DNA from: a virus
Direction: 5' to 3' (one strand)
Virus record (IMG/VR): IMGVR_UViG_3300015263_000061
Coordinates: 1 to 20,294 of that record
DNA: 20,294 nt
The first letter of the stretch is position 1. Each line of letters starts with the position of its first letter. Below the pieces are notes generated by a model. The model was given only the letters and a program-made list of their open reading frames with translations, was not told the origin of the DNA and did not search any database. Positions 7,247 to 14,708 of this stretch are shown one piece after another. A program made the position numbers and the translations under genes.

Positions 7247-8751
7247 TAGACGACACTCAAGTAGGGATCGACGTAGAAGGAAAGGTCCTCACCGTGAGCC
7301 ATGAATCGCCAGTAGATGTACCCATCGCTAACCGTCGTAAAGGTTACCGAGTGGTCCTGAGCAATCCAGCCCGTAACAGCCGTATCCTTGGTCCACGACG
7401 CCGCATCTCCAGCCGTAACCGTGTCGTTGGGCGCTGCCCCTTCCATGGAACTGGTGAAGTCCAGCAACCCTTCCGTGGCGGAGTAGGGATACATGATCTC
7501 TAGATGACACTCGTCGTGGGTCAGACCCGCTGCCGCGTCGACTAGGGTACTCATCGTAGCAGTATAAGTACCGGCCGTCAGATAGTGGGCAATCCACTCA
7601 CCCTCAACAATAGCGGCATCGTTAGATCCATTCCCCGTCGTGACTTTCCACGAGACGGAGGTTCCGTCGATAATGGCGCTCTTGTATCTGGTCGTATCGC
7701 TGACGACTGCCGATTCATCCGAAGGCCACATCGCATATTTCGACAGGTCCCCGGAGTATCCACGCACGACCACTCGGCGCGTGTTGTTATATGCCGTGCT
7801 CGCGGGTGAAGCCGCGATACCCGTGGCTGGCATATTGCATCCGATAAAGACTATGTCGCCAATACAGTAGTTACCAACACCTCCCGAACCAACGGGATAG
7901 AAAGGATTTGCTCCTTGCGAGAGATCTGCACCGATAATGTTGTTACCAGTCTGACTCTCCCCCAATCCGAGGAAGGTGGTTGGAGCTGTCCCTCCGGAGG
8001 AGATCCCTCCGCCGTACCAGTTGAATTGTCCCGAAGTATGATAAGTATACTGAGTGGATGCCCCAAACTTAACCCAGCAGCCCAGGAAGTCCACACGGTT
8101 TCTCATAGTCGAGGTGTTACCGCCTCGCAAAAAACTGTTTGCTTGGGTCGTATTGATTTCAAACGTACAGTCCACGATCTCCTGATTAAGAAGAGTGAGA
8201 CCAGATCCGAGGGCTAGAATTACCTGCCCGGTTCCCGGACCAGTACCAGCCGCATCAAAGTCGAACCCGAAGGCAGTCGGGAGGTTATAGGTAAGCGTCC
8301 CGTTAGCTGAGAGCGAGAAGGTGGCTCCCCGACGATAAGTATTGTCGGCCGGATCAACCGAGATGTAGGTAACATCAATGCCAGAGGCTTGTCCACCAAT
8401 CGTATAGTTGGTAGCTACACCATCTTCGACGTGATTATAGGCAACCAGTACGACATCCCCATCTACCAATTTGGTGCCGGAAATGCGGTTAGTCAGTTGA
8501 GTTAGGGAGCCCACTGGCTTGGACCAACCATCCGAGCCGGAGCGATAGGTGAAGGTAACACCACCGCTAACAACCGTCCCGGAAGTTGGCCACGAAGGTT
8601 CTGTACCAGCCGACGTTCCGGCTACAGTAACCTCGTAGGTTCCAACACTCGTCGCCGTGATCGAGGATGGCCGGACCATCTCTCCCAGAGAATAGGCCGT
8701 GGAGACGGTATAGGTGGTTACTGAGTTACTGTTAACGTAGTAGGTCGTCAT
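7246..8751 (-). CDS. Beta-rich phage appendage protein, paralogue B
   Basis: 501 residues; ATG 8751 overlaps the stop of paralogue A (TAATG), with GAGGTGG upstream. The N-terminal module carries AYSLGEMVRPS and GTSAGTEPSWP, then GTVVSGGVTFTYRSG, similar to small carbohydrate-binding-like modules at the start of many phage fibre proteins. The middle is a series of Gly/Asn/Asp-rich strands (YGGGISSGG, IVDCTFEINTT, FLGCWVKFGAS) like a right-handed beta-helix. The C-terminus has GTYTATMSTLVDAAAGLTHD and ends in VSDGYIYWRFMAH. It aligns along its whole length with the gene immediately upstream (8751-10235), so the pair arose by tandem duplication. The inferred role is a surface or tail appendage that binds the host or glycans. 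No catalytic residues are obvious, and a head fibre is also possible. Confidence 0.8.
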   Translation of the reverse strand: MTTYYVNSNSVTTYTVSTAYSLGEMVRPSSITATSVGTYEVTVAGTSAGTEPSWPTSGTVVSGGVTFTYRSGSDGWSKPVGSLTQLTNRISGTKLVDGDVVLVAYNHVEDGVATNYTIGGQASGIDVTYISVDPADNTYRRGATFSLSANGTLTYNLPTAFGFDFDAAGTGPGTGQVILALGSGLTLLNQEIVDCTFEINTTQANSFLRGGNTSTMRNRVDFLGCWVKFGASTQYTYHTSGQFNWYGGGISSGGTAPTTFLGLGESQTGNNIIGADLSQGANPFYPVGSGGVGNYCIGDIVFIGCNMPATGIAASPASTAYNNTRRVVVRGYSGDLSKYAMWPSDESAVVSDTTRYKSAIIDGTSVSWKVTTGNGSNDAAIVEGEWIAHYLTAGTYTATMSTLVDAAAGLTHDECHLEIMYPYSATEGLLDFTSSMEGAAPNDTVTAGDAASWTKDTAVTGWIAQDHSVTFTTVSDGYIYWRFMAHGEDLSFYVDPYLSVV

Positions 8752-10235
8752 TATGCCACCTCAATCGCGGGGCAGATATAGATATTCGTGCTTTGCTTAA
8801 ACACCGCCCCTCTCCAGTAGACATACCCATCACTCAAGGTAGTGATCGTAACCGGATGGACCTGCCCGATCCAACCAGTACCAGCAGCACCCTTGGTCCA
8901 TTCAGCCTCCGTGGCACTGGCATCTGTAGTCGTAACGTCAATCCCTTCGAAGCTGGTTGCAATACCCAACAAACCCTTGGTAGTGGAATTCGGATAGAGA
9001 ACCTCACACCAACAGTGATATTCCGGCAACCCTGCCGCTGCATCCATAAGGGTGTGCATCGTGAGTGTGTACGTTCCGGCCGGAAGCCAGTGGGCGACAA
9101 ACGGAGTTCTGGTAATCCTCTTTGTAGAGGCAGGAGTCGAGATATACCAAGAGACCCCTTGACTGTCTATGAAGGCAGCCCGGTAGACAGCCGTCGTGTG
9201 GTTAATGGTTGACTGCCCCTGCACTCCCGTAAGTAGGTAGGGGTACCCGTTCGAGCCTTTGTGGATGACCTCCATCGCGCCTGTATAGGTACCGGCAGGA
9301 CCGGGGGCAACGAAACTGGTCGACAGTTTACATCCGGTCGTCTCAACCTTGACGTAGGGATCGGTCGTGCTCTCAGACGAGCCGACCATGTAACCCGCAG
9401 CCGCCATTGCCGAGAAGTCGAAGCCGTTGAACTCAGCGTGTCCACCACCATCGCCGGGGTTGAGGAACTCGTCAATAGCTGCACTGGTAGCGTCGATTCC
9501 ACCACCATTGAACCACACCTTACCGGAGTAGAAAAAACATTGGGAATCGGTAGCGGCGGCCTTGAACCAGCAGTCGTTAAATACCGCCAATCCATTAGCG
9601 TTTGCCGTGGTCCCAAGTCTCCAGTGAGATCCTGTGGTATTGGTAAGTTCGAACTTACAATCACTAAACGTTTGTTTGGCCCCGTTCGTACTAGACCGGA
9701 AGTTGATGTGGCCCGCCGAAGCGGCTCCTGATCCGTTAATGAAGTCAAATCCGTAGAAAGCGCAACTGCCCAAGATCGTCGTGGTTGTACCGCCGTAGAT
9801 CTTGGCACCGCGTTCGTACTGATCGGTAGACGAGTTCACCGAGACGGCAGACGCATGACGACCACCGGTCAGGTTGTTAAAGAGTGTCTTGGTAGTGGTC
9901 GTTGGTTCAACGTGATCCGAAGCTACCTTAACCGTTACCCCGGTGTTCGTAAGAGCAGTGAAGTTATAACCAACGGTTGAGAGTGCTCCAAAAGGAACAG
10001 CCCAAGACGTACCGGCTCTAGCTGTAAAGGTGGCCGTTCCAGAGACCGTAGTATTCCCTAGAGTCCCGGTCCACGCGGGTTCCGTTCCTCCAGAGGTTCC
10101 AGCAGTGGTACACTCAAAGGTCCAGTAACTCGCCTCCGTATTCGTCGGGGTCACCACGTCCCCGAGTGCATAGGCGGTGTTAATCTGGAACAGTGGTGCC
10201 TGATTGCTGTCTACATAGACAACAGCATTAGTCAT
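8751..10235 (-). CDS. Beta-rich phage appendage protein, paralogue A
   Basis: 494 residues from ATG 10235, with AGGAG five bases upstream, eight bases after the preceding stop. Its order of segments is the same as in the following gene: AYALGDVVTPTN and GTSGGTEPAWTG in the N-terminal module, FYGFDFINGSG, SDCKFELTNTT and FNDCWFKAAAT in the beta-helix-like middle with WFNGGGIDATS, and HWLPAGTYTLTMHTLMDAAAGL plus LSDGYVYWRG near the end. Identity is highest at the two ends and low in the centre, as in fibre or spike proteins whose exposed part evolves fast. It is predicted to be a virion appendage or adhesin. It lies between the small capsid-associated proteins and the neck genes, so attachment to head or tail cannot be decided from position. 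Confidence 0.8.
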   Translation of the reverse strand: MTNAVVYVDSNQAPLFQINTAYALGDVVTPTNTEASYWTFECTTAGTSGGTEPAWTGTLGNTTVSGTATFTARAGTSWAVPFGALSTVGYNFTALTNTGVTVKVASDHVEPTTTTKTLFNNLTGGRHASAVSVNSSTDQYERGAKIYGGTTTTILGSCAFYGFDFINGSGAASAGHINFRSSTNGAKQTFSDCKFELTNTTGSHWRLGTTANANGLAVFNDCWFKAAATDSQCFFYSGKVWFNGGGIDATSAAIDEFLNPGDGGGHAEFNGFDFSAMAAAGYMVGSSESTTDPYVKVETTGCKLSTSFVAPGPAGTYTGAMEVIHKGSNGYPYLLTGVQGQSTINHTTAVYRAAFIDSQGVSWYISTPASTKRITRTPFVAHWLPAGTYTLTMHTLMDAAAGLPEYHCWCEVLYPNSTTKGLLGIATSFEGIDVTTTDASATEAEWTKGAAGTGWIGQVHPVTITTLSDGYVYWRGAVFKQSTNIYICPAIEVA

Positions 10236-10243
10236 GGAAACTC

Positions 10244-10477
10244 CTAGATATCAAAGGTAAAGTCTTCGACACCACTACCACCCATGTCATCCGTGCCCAT
10301 AGTGCCGTCGCCAAAGACATCAGCGGACTTTTTGCGCTTCCTGCGCCACGCCGCTGCCGCTAACCCCGGAGCGTCTGCTTGCCACGGGCCTTTGCCCGCT
10401 CCACCTTTCCAGGGTTTGTAGTTATTCGTAACCTTGGAAGTATACTGATGTCCTACAAGAATAACGGTTGATGCCAT
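10244..10477 (-). CDS. Small hypothetical protein with basic centre and acidic tail
   Basis: 77 residues from ATG 10477. A strong GGAGGA SD precedes the start but lies in a self-complementary element (10481-10494). The N-terminus is strand-like (STVILVGHQYTS). The centre is Gly/Lys/Trp-rich (PWKGGAGKGPWQ) followed by AAAAWRRKRKKS. The end is acidic and Gly-rich (GTMGTDDMGGSGVEDFTFDI). The charge split suggests a flexible linker or nucleic-acid contact, but no family is recognised. It lies between two structural-type genes. Confidence 0.7.
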   Translation of the reverse strand: MASTVILVGHQYTSKVTNNYKPWKGGAGKGPWQADAPGLAAAAWRRKRKKSADVFGDGTMGTDDMGGSGVEDFTFDI

Positions 10478-10480
10478 GTA

Positions 10481-10494
10481 TCCTCCAAGGAGGA
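10481..10494 (-). promoter_or_regulatory. SD-sequestering hairpin before small protein gene
   Basis: On the transcript, UCCUC and GAGGA flank a four-base CUUG loop in a near-perfect palindrome. The GGAGGA arm is the Shine-Dalgarno sequence of the gene starting at 10477, and the opposite arm is its complement. If it folds, it would hide the ribosome site. It could limit translation unless ribosomes or the adjacent stronger hairpin (10495-10510) change the structure. The complementarity is read directly from the sequence; the regulatory role is inferred. Confidence 0.5.
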
Positions 10495-10510
10495 GGGGGC
10501 CGAAGCCCCC
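10495..10510 (-). promoter_or_regulatory. GC-rich stem-loop with UUCG tetraloop
   Basis: A six-base-pair all-GC stem (GGGGGC/GCCCCC) closes a UUCG loop on the transcript, eight bases... downstream of the stop of the preceding gene at 10517. C(UUCG)G hairpins are exceptionally stable and often mark transcript ends or processing sites. No U-run follows; the next bases are UCCUCC. A canonical Rho-independent terminator is therefore not supported. A partial terminator, or a barrier that protects the 3' end of upstream mRNA, is more likely. Confidence 0.6.
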
Positions 10511-10516
10511 GTCCCA

Positions 10517-11035
10517 TTAAGTATTTTGAAGTACGGTAAGAGCAGCCGAACCACTCGTGTAGGAGGTTACGTTTAGTCTAACTGCGGTTACCGGAAAAGC
10601 CAAGTTACCTACCGTCGAAGAGGTGAGGCCCGTCAGAGTCGAGTGATCGTAGGGCTTGATGATACCAAACCGACAGTAGTGCGCTGCGCTCAACCCCGAG
10701 TCGGCAACCGTATAGGTGAAGGAGGTTGCACCAGGGACAGAGGCCACAACACCAGTAGTCGTATCGAAGGGCGAACCAGCCCCTTCGACGATTACCGTAT
10801 CACCCACTTGAACGATGCGAGTACCGTCGTGGGTGACTGTAGCAGTCGTAGTAGATCTGGAGATCGAACCAACAAAAGGACAATCCAACCGGTCAAGGGT
10901 GTACTGTACCTTGCTGGTATTCGTACCAGTAACGTCAACCGACATGGAGATCTCAGTGCCTGCCTCAGAGGCAGATTCCACCGGAACCCATGCCGAGGTA
11001 GTAGCCGATCCGACCTTAACCGTGCTGTGAATCAT
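10517..11035 (-). CDS. Beta-rich virion-type protein
   Basis: 172 residues from ATG 11035, with AAGGAG seven bases upstream. It is rich in Thr, Ser, Val and Gly, with few charges. Residues about 70-115 hold a recognisable small beta-domain pattern, THDGTRIVQVGDTVIVEGAG followed by a TTGVV...SFTYTVADS segment. This pattern of Gly-D-x-V-x-V and Phe-x-Y-T-V strands is frequent in phage head or tail decoration proteins. It has no signal peptide. It follows the capsid gene and another small beta-rich protein, and a UUCG hairpin lies just after it. A capsid-associated or minor virion role is inferred; the specific family is not known. Confidence 0.8.
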   Translation of the reverse strand: MIHSTVKVGSATTSAWVPVESASEAGTEISMSVDVTGTNTSKVQYTLDRLDCPFVGSISRSTTTATVTHDGTRIVQVGDTVIVEGAGSPFDTTTGVVASVPGATSFTYTVADSGLSAAHYCRFGIIKPYDHSTLTGLTSSTVGNLAFPVTAVRLNVTSYTSGSAALTVLQNT

Positions 11036-11046
11036 GGTCGGTCTCC

Positions 11047-11454
11047 TTAGACAGTACCAGGAGCGATACCGTTACCGTCAGTGTAAACCAGAGTAACCGT
11101 CCAATCACCAGCGTTCGAAGCCGTACCCGACTCCGCATAGATACAGTAGATCACGGTAGGAGTCGTGAACACAGTCTGAGCCGTAGCATCTGCTACAAAG
11201 ACTCCGCCGTTCCCAACACCAGCCGCGAGCACGTTTGCCGACCCGAACTCCGTGGCGGTCGCCGAATTGCCGAGCGAAACAGTAGCGGTCGTACCGGCGT
11301 CCGACGCCGTTCCCTGGAAAATAGCACCCAGGAAGCGAGCACCTTTCGGCAGAGTGGCCAGAGCCGTACCAGTCGTCATCGAACGGGTAACCGTCCGAGT
11401 CTTGCCCTTAAGGGGCTTAGGCCCGCGAAGCAGGCTTTCTTTCAATGCACCCAT
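11047..11454 (-). CDS. Small virion-type protein downstream of major capsid gene
   Basis: 135 residues from ATG 11454, with a near-perfect AAAGGAG six bases upstream. After a basic start (KESLLRGPKPLKGKTRTVTR) the sequence is Ala/Thr/Gly-rich and strand-like (ATLPKGARFLGAIFQG, ATVSLGNSATATEF, TPTVIYCIYAES, GDWTVTLVYTD). The composition and position right after the major capsid gene suggest a capsid decoration or head-stabilising protein. I do not recognise a named family. A bulged hairpin separates it from the capsid gene, which could allow the two to be expressed at different levels. Confidence 0.8.
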   Translation of the reverse strand: MGALKESLLRGPKPLKGKTRTVTRSMTTGTALATLPKGARFLGAIFQGTASDAGTTATVSLGNSATATEFGSANVLAAGVGNGGVFVADATAQTVFTTPTVIYCIYAESGTASNAGDWTVTLVYTDGNGIAPGTV

Positions 11455-11469
11455 TCTATTCTCCTTTAG

Positions 11470-11506
11470 GTAAGGAGAGGACGGCCGTTTCCAGCCGTCC
11501 CCTTAC
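11470..11506 (-). promoter_or_regulatory. Intercistronic stem-loop after major capsid gene
   Basis: Directly after the capsid stop (11512), the transcript can form a 13-base-pair stem: GUAAGG pairs with CCUUAC and GGACGGC pairs with GCCGUCC, with a three-base bulge on the downstream arm and an eight-base loop. No U-tract follows. The next bases are CUAAAGGAG, the SD of the next gene. It is therefore unlikely to be a full Rho-independent terminator. A 3' stabiliser of capsid mRNA or a partial terminator is the better reading. Confidence 0.65.
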
Positions 11507-11511
11507 TTCTA

Positions 11512-12411
11512 TTACGCGCCCGGCGAACCGAAGACACCGCGCTTGTCCGTGGCGCCGACCGAGTAGCGGGCCGTCGCTTTGAACTTCGCGTTGTCGGTAT
11601 CGAAGTCGCCGTCCATCGTGAACGTATCCGGACGACGCTCTTTCAGAATGAGGCCGTGCGGCACGTCGGTCTTGATGAACCACGCATCCGTGTCCGTCAG
11701 GTAATGGTTGACAATAACGCCACCAGGGAACTTCGAACGAACGACGTTCACCGTGTTGTTATTGGTGCCCGGCTCGTACTCAGTCTTCATCAGCTTGTCA
11801 GCTTCGAAGGAGAGATCCACCGGAACGATGAGGCTCTGCGGACGAACCGCGATCTTGAGACCGCGCTCGTTCGTGTACTTCCCGAGGTCGATACACGCCT
11901 GCTCCAGCGCCGCCTCCGACAGGTCAGCAGCGGTCGTGAGCTCGTTCGCCCAGGTCGCGCCGACAACGGTCGGGTGGTCAGTCGCACAGAGTTCCTTCCC
12001 GTCACCGTACACATAGGTGTTGCTGAAGGCACGGTTGAGGACGTTGGCTGCAACGATCTCTTTGGTTTGACGCATCGAGAAAGCAAGGCTCTTCGCCTTC
12101 TTCGGAGCGATGACATCGTACTGATCGTCTTCCACCATCTCACGGGTGATGATGAAGCCCAGCCCGTAAGTAATGTGGGTATAACGATCCACGAAGCCCT
12201 GCTGGCTGTCGTCGTACACAACCGACGCGCCCTCGCCTTTGACCTGCGCGAGACCGAAGCCAGACATCCCGACTTCCTCTTCCCAAGCCTTGCGGCTCTT
12301 CTCGACCGTGAAGATCTTATCGTACTCGGTCGCAAACTCTTTGTAGCCATCCCCGTACCAACGGTTTACACCAGGCCAGAGGGCGGCAGCAAAACTACCA
12401 GTGTTAATCAT
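11512..12411 (-). CDS. Major capsid protein (HK97-fold, Mu gpT-like type)
   Basis: 299 residues from ATG 12411, with a strong GAGGAG seven bases upstream. The N-terminus has GYKEFATEYDKIFTVEKS. The centre carries YTHITYGLGFIITREMVEDD (residues about 78-97), a pattern typical of the E-loop/spine-helix region of Mu gpT-like HK97-fold capsids. It is followed by MRQTKEIVAANVLNRAF, a long helix, and a P-domain-like end with RPQSLIVPVDLSFEADKLM and AWFIKTDVPHGLILKERR. The length (about 300) is usual for this group. Gene order (portal, co-chaperonin, scaffold, decoration-type protein, capsid) and the strong SD fit a highly expressed shell protein. The protein builds the icosahedral head. No N-terminal delta domain is visible, consistent with the separate scaffold gene. 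Confidence 0.85.
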   Translation of the reverse strand: MINTGSFAAALWPGVNRWYGDGYKEFATEYDKIFTVEKSRKAWEEEVGMSGFGLAQVKGEGASVVYDDSQQGFVDRYTHITYGLGFIITREMVEDDQYDVIAPKKAKSLAFSMRQTKEIVAANVLNRAFSNTYVYGDGKELCATDHPTVVGATWANELTTAADLSEAALEQACIDLGKYTNERGLKIAVRPQSLIVPVDLSFEADKLMKTEYEPGTNNNTVNVVRSKFPGGVIVNHYLTDTDAWFIKTDVPHGLILKERRPDTFTMDGDFDTDNAKFKATARYSVGATDKRGVFGSPGA

Positions 12412-12433
12412 GACCAGTCTCCTCTAGCTTGGA

Positions 12434-13057
12434 TTAAACGTCAGTCGCGGCGTGGTACTGGTGCTCGTTGATCACAACTTCCCACTTGGCATAGTTGCCC
12501 AGCTGGTTCTCACCAGAAGTGGAAGTCTGATCGGGAACGCGAGCCAGTCCCAGAATCCGCACCTGTCCGCCGGTATCCGTAGACACATCCGAGCTGTCAA
12601 TCATCGACTGACCACGCCCGGTAGTCGTGCTACCAGAACCAACGACGATGTCCGTCGCCAGTCCGACCGACGCTGCGGCAATGCTGCCACCGACGCTGTC
12701 TTCCTGAACGAGGTACACCACGTTCTTGTCATCACAAACCAGAGCGATACGGTTCGTGCTGGCCCGACGATAGTTCGGGTTCAGCGTATCACCACCGGTC
12801 ACCACGAAGCCGACCACGGCCCCGAGCAGCGCGTCACCCGCAGCTGCCTGAGCAACAGTCGCCATTCCTTCACAATTACGACCCGCAACGATCGTGCCAG
12901 CGGCACCCGAAGACCCGGCCAGTTTGACCATCTCACCCACGAACACAGCAGTGTTGTCCGACGAGGGAATGAGATACTCTTTAACCGCACCGGTCCACGC
13001 GGAACCGTCCAGCTTACGAAGCGGGCGAAAGCCAAAAGGCTGGTTGGTGTTAGCCAT
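12434..13057 (-). CDS. Probable head decoration protein
   Basis: 207 residues from ATG 13057, with AAAGGAG nine bases upstream and a 46-base gap to the previous gene. It starts MANTNQPFGFRPLRKLDGS, an opening frequently seen in phage head proteins next to the capsid gene. It is beta-rich, Gly/Ser/Thr/Val-rich and moderately charged (KEYLIPSSDNTAVFVGEMVK, LLGAVVGFVVTGG, RIALVCDDKNVVYLVQ, GQVRILGLAR). It has no signal peptide or membrane helix. The composition and the place immediately before the capsid gene support a decoration or cement protein, present in many copies; the strong SD agrees. It does not carry the helical pattern of a capsid, so I do not think it is a second shell protein. Confidence 0.7.
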   Translation of the reverse strand: MANTNQPFGFRPLRKLDGSAWTGAVKEYLIPSSDNTAVFVGEMVKLAGSSGAAGTIVAGRNCEGMATVAQAAAGDALLGAVVGFVVTGGDTLNPNYRRASTNRIALVCDDKNVVYLVQEDSVGGSIAAASVGLATDIVVGSGSTTTGRGQSMIDSSDVSTDTGGQVRILGLARVPDQTSTSGENQLGNYAKWEVVINEHQYHAATDV

Positions 13058-13103
13058 TTATGCTTACTCCTTTCGCGATTATTAGGCTCCCAACCTACCT
13101 AAG

Positions 13104-13520
13104 TTACTTGTTCGATTTCCGTTCAGCGGATATCTTGCCGTAACCAATAGATTGGGCTGCTTGGTACATTGCTTTCTCAGCTTCATCAATCTTGGCATCC
13201 TTCGAGCGCTGGTCTTCCTCATACCACTCTTTCGGAATCCCCATGAGGTAGGCTTGTACACCACCCCCTACGCCGCGATGAACCAACGAGAACTGAGGCT
13301 TTGTCCAGTCGATTTGCGTCTCGCCCACATGAACCTTGTCATCTGCTTTGATGAAGTTATAACCGGCAAGCAGGAACTTGGGTATCCGGTCACCCACATC
13401 GTTAACCCAGCGGTAGACAAAGTTTTCCGTGTCCAAGCCACGAACAGTCATCTGATCCCGTTGGTCCGAAACAGGGACTCGGGTACGCTTCTTTTCGACT
13501 TTAGTCAATACATCTTTCAT
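13104..13520 (-). CDS. Small conserved-type phage protein between scaffold and head genes
   Basis: 138 residues. ATG 13520 overlaps the scaffold stop as ATGA, with GAGGAG six bases upstream. It starts very basic (KKRTRVPVSDQRDQM). The centre reads NFVYRWVNDVGDRIPKFLLAGYN and then IPKEWYEEDQRSKDAKIDEAEKAMYQAAQS, a charged helix, ending with a basic tail. The FVYRWVND...RI..f..AGY pattern recurs in small phage proteins beside scaffold and capsid genes, but no function is known to me. Possible roles are scaffold partner, capsid-assembly factor or internal head protein. Confidence 0.75.
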   Translation of the reverse strand: MKDVLTKVEKKRTRVPVSDQRDQMTVRGLDTENFVYRWVNDVGDRIPKFLLAGYNFIKADDKVHVGETQIDWTKPQFSLVHRGVGGGVQAYLMGIPKEWYEEDQRSKDAKIDEAEKAMYQAAQSIGYGKISAERKSNK

Positions 13521-14371
13521 GATCCGCTCCTCGCGTTCACATAATCCGCCATATACTCATCCTCAGTCATAAGCTTCAGCTTATTAACGTAGGTGTCCAT
13601 AATCTGGCGCTCTCCATCGGACATAGACTTTTTAGCCTCGGCAAACTTCCCGTTTCCGGACGGCCGTGATGCACCCCTATGGGTTCCTCCAATGCTAGGG
13701 CTTGGAGGCGCTGAACTGCCCTTGCCCTTCCCAAACTTCTCAGGGAAGCGAGTCTTGACCCGCTCTTCGACCAGGGATCCAAGCAGCTTCGGATCCATTG
13801 GCCCCCCGTTCTTTTTGAGAATGTGGGCTACGGCTGCGTCTGCATAGATGTGGAGCTCTTCGTCCTCTAGATACCAAGGGTTCCGAGACACCCACGCCTG
13901 ATACGCTTCGGACTGAACAGGGGCCTGTTGTTGGGCTTGTTGTGGCCGGTCAGCTTCGCGTACATGATCCTTGATGGCATCAATTCGTTCTTCGATGGCA
14001 TCGGCTGCCACGAAGTCGTCGTTCTCAAGCGCTGCCCTTCTCTGAGCCCGAAGGTCCTGGATGGCCTTCTGGTACGCTTGACGTGCCACCTGCATGTTCT
14101 GTTGGTGGAGCTGGTGATAGCTTTGGCGCATCTCTTGCACCTCGTTCCCAAGACGCTTGATCTTGGAAATAAGCTCACCACGTTCCAACCATTCCTTCGC
14201 AGGACGCCATTCTTCCGGATTACCGGAGAACTCTTCCTTGGGTCGCCAGCCTTGTTCGTAGGCGATCTCCTCGGTAGGAGTAAGTTCTACACGTTCCGGT
14301 TCTTGCGGTGCTGCTTCTTGTACCGGAGTCTCTAGGATCTCCGGAGTTACTGGTTTAACCTCTTCAGACAT
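13517..14371 (-). CDS. Scaffolding protein
   Basis: 284 residues. ATG 14371 overlaps the co-chaperonin stop by 8 bases and has GAGGAG seven bases upstream. The N-terminus is acidic and Pro/Glu-rich (EEVKPVTPEILETP). Residues 65-140 form a long, highly charged helix with coiled-coil character (ISKIKRLGNEVQEMRQSYHQ, LRAQRRAALENDDFVAADAI). A QAQQQAPVQ-rich hinge follows, then a compact middle (WVSRNPWYLEDEELHIYADA), and a Gly/Ser/Pro-rich basic linker before the last helix (NKLKLMTEDEYMADY). Such composition and its place between portal and capsid are typical of internal scaffolds, which guide procapsid assembly and then leave or are cleaved. No protease motif is present. Confidence 0.8.
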   Translation of the reverse strand: MSEEVKPVTPEILETPVQEAAPQEPERVELTPTEEIAYEQGWRPKEEFSGNPEEWRPAKEWLERGELISKIKRLGNEVQEMRQSYHQLHQQNMQVARQAYQKAIQDLRAQRRAALENDDFVAADAIEERIDAIKDHVREADRPQQAQQQAPVQSEAYQAWVSRNPWYLEDEELHIYADAAVAHILKKNGGPMDPKLLGSLVEERVKTRFPEKFGKGKGSSAPPSPSIGGTHRGASRPSGNGKFAEAKKSMSDGERQIMDTYVNKLKLMTEDEYMADYVNARSGS

Positions 14372-14708
14372 CTACTTTCTCCTCTTTGGGCGGGAGCACA
14401 GCCAGAATGTCAACGTCATTCATGACCAGGAGACGTTCTTCAGTGTCCGGGTGCGTAATTGCTCGCCCCGAGTACTTGCCGAACATCACCCTGTCTCCCT
14501 CCTTGCACCAGGGCTGACCGTCGAAACTCACGTCAGGCGACTTGTACGCCTGAGAGCCTAGGGCCACCACAGTGCCGGTGGTTACTGCCATTGCGAGACG
14601 ATCTTCCTTCTCGCCGTACTCCAGAAGGATTCCTCCCTTGGAGACCTTCTCAATTTCCTCGGGCTTAACTAAGACCCGAAACCCTACTACCGTTCCGATA
14701 TTACGCAT
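14364..14708 (-). CDS. GroES-like co-chaperonin
   Basis: 114 residues. ATG 14708 is preferred over an upstream in-frame start at 14813 because GGAG at 14716-14719 has ideal spacing and the start overlaps the previous stop by 8 bases. It matches the GroES fold throughout: GFRVLVKPEE (first strands), then KVSKGGILLE (mobile loop with I27-L28-L29, equivalent to the GroES IVL motif that binds GroEL), TTGTVVALG, CKEGDRVMFGKYSG (beta-barrel) and ERLLVMNDVDILAVL (C-terminal strand). The mobile-loop segment is about five residues longer than in E. coli GroES, a trend also seen in T4 gp31. It probably caps host GroEL to help fold capsid proteins. No GroEL-type gene is visible in this window. Confidence 0.9.
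   Translation of the reverse strand: MRNIGTVVGFRVLVKPEEIEKVSKGGILLEYGEKEDRLAMAVTTGTVVALGSQAYKSPDVSFDGQPWCKEGDRVMFGKYSGRAITHPDTEERLLVMNDVDILAVLPPKEEKVDV

Noticed and set aside
7246-10235. Diversity-generating retroelement variable genes
   Set aside because: The paralogues lack a C-type-lectin-like variable end, and I see no reverse transcriptase or template repeat in the window.
11470-11506. Canonical Rho-independent terminator after the capsid gene
   Set aside because: The stem is strong but no U-run follows, and a good SD and gene come immediately after. It is kept only as a stem-loop.
11656-12471. A 271-codon open frame on the plus strand
   Set aside because: It lies opposite the major capsid gene and the end of the decoration gene. 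The capsid has strong SD and fold evidence, and the antisense product is Arg/Val-rich with no motif.
13058-13103. Promoter in the gap before the decoration gene
   Set aside because: The 46-base gap contains an AT-rich TAATAAT stretch but no convincing -35/-10 pair with proper spacing. It is not supported.
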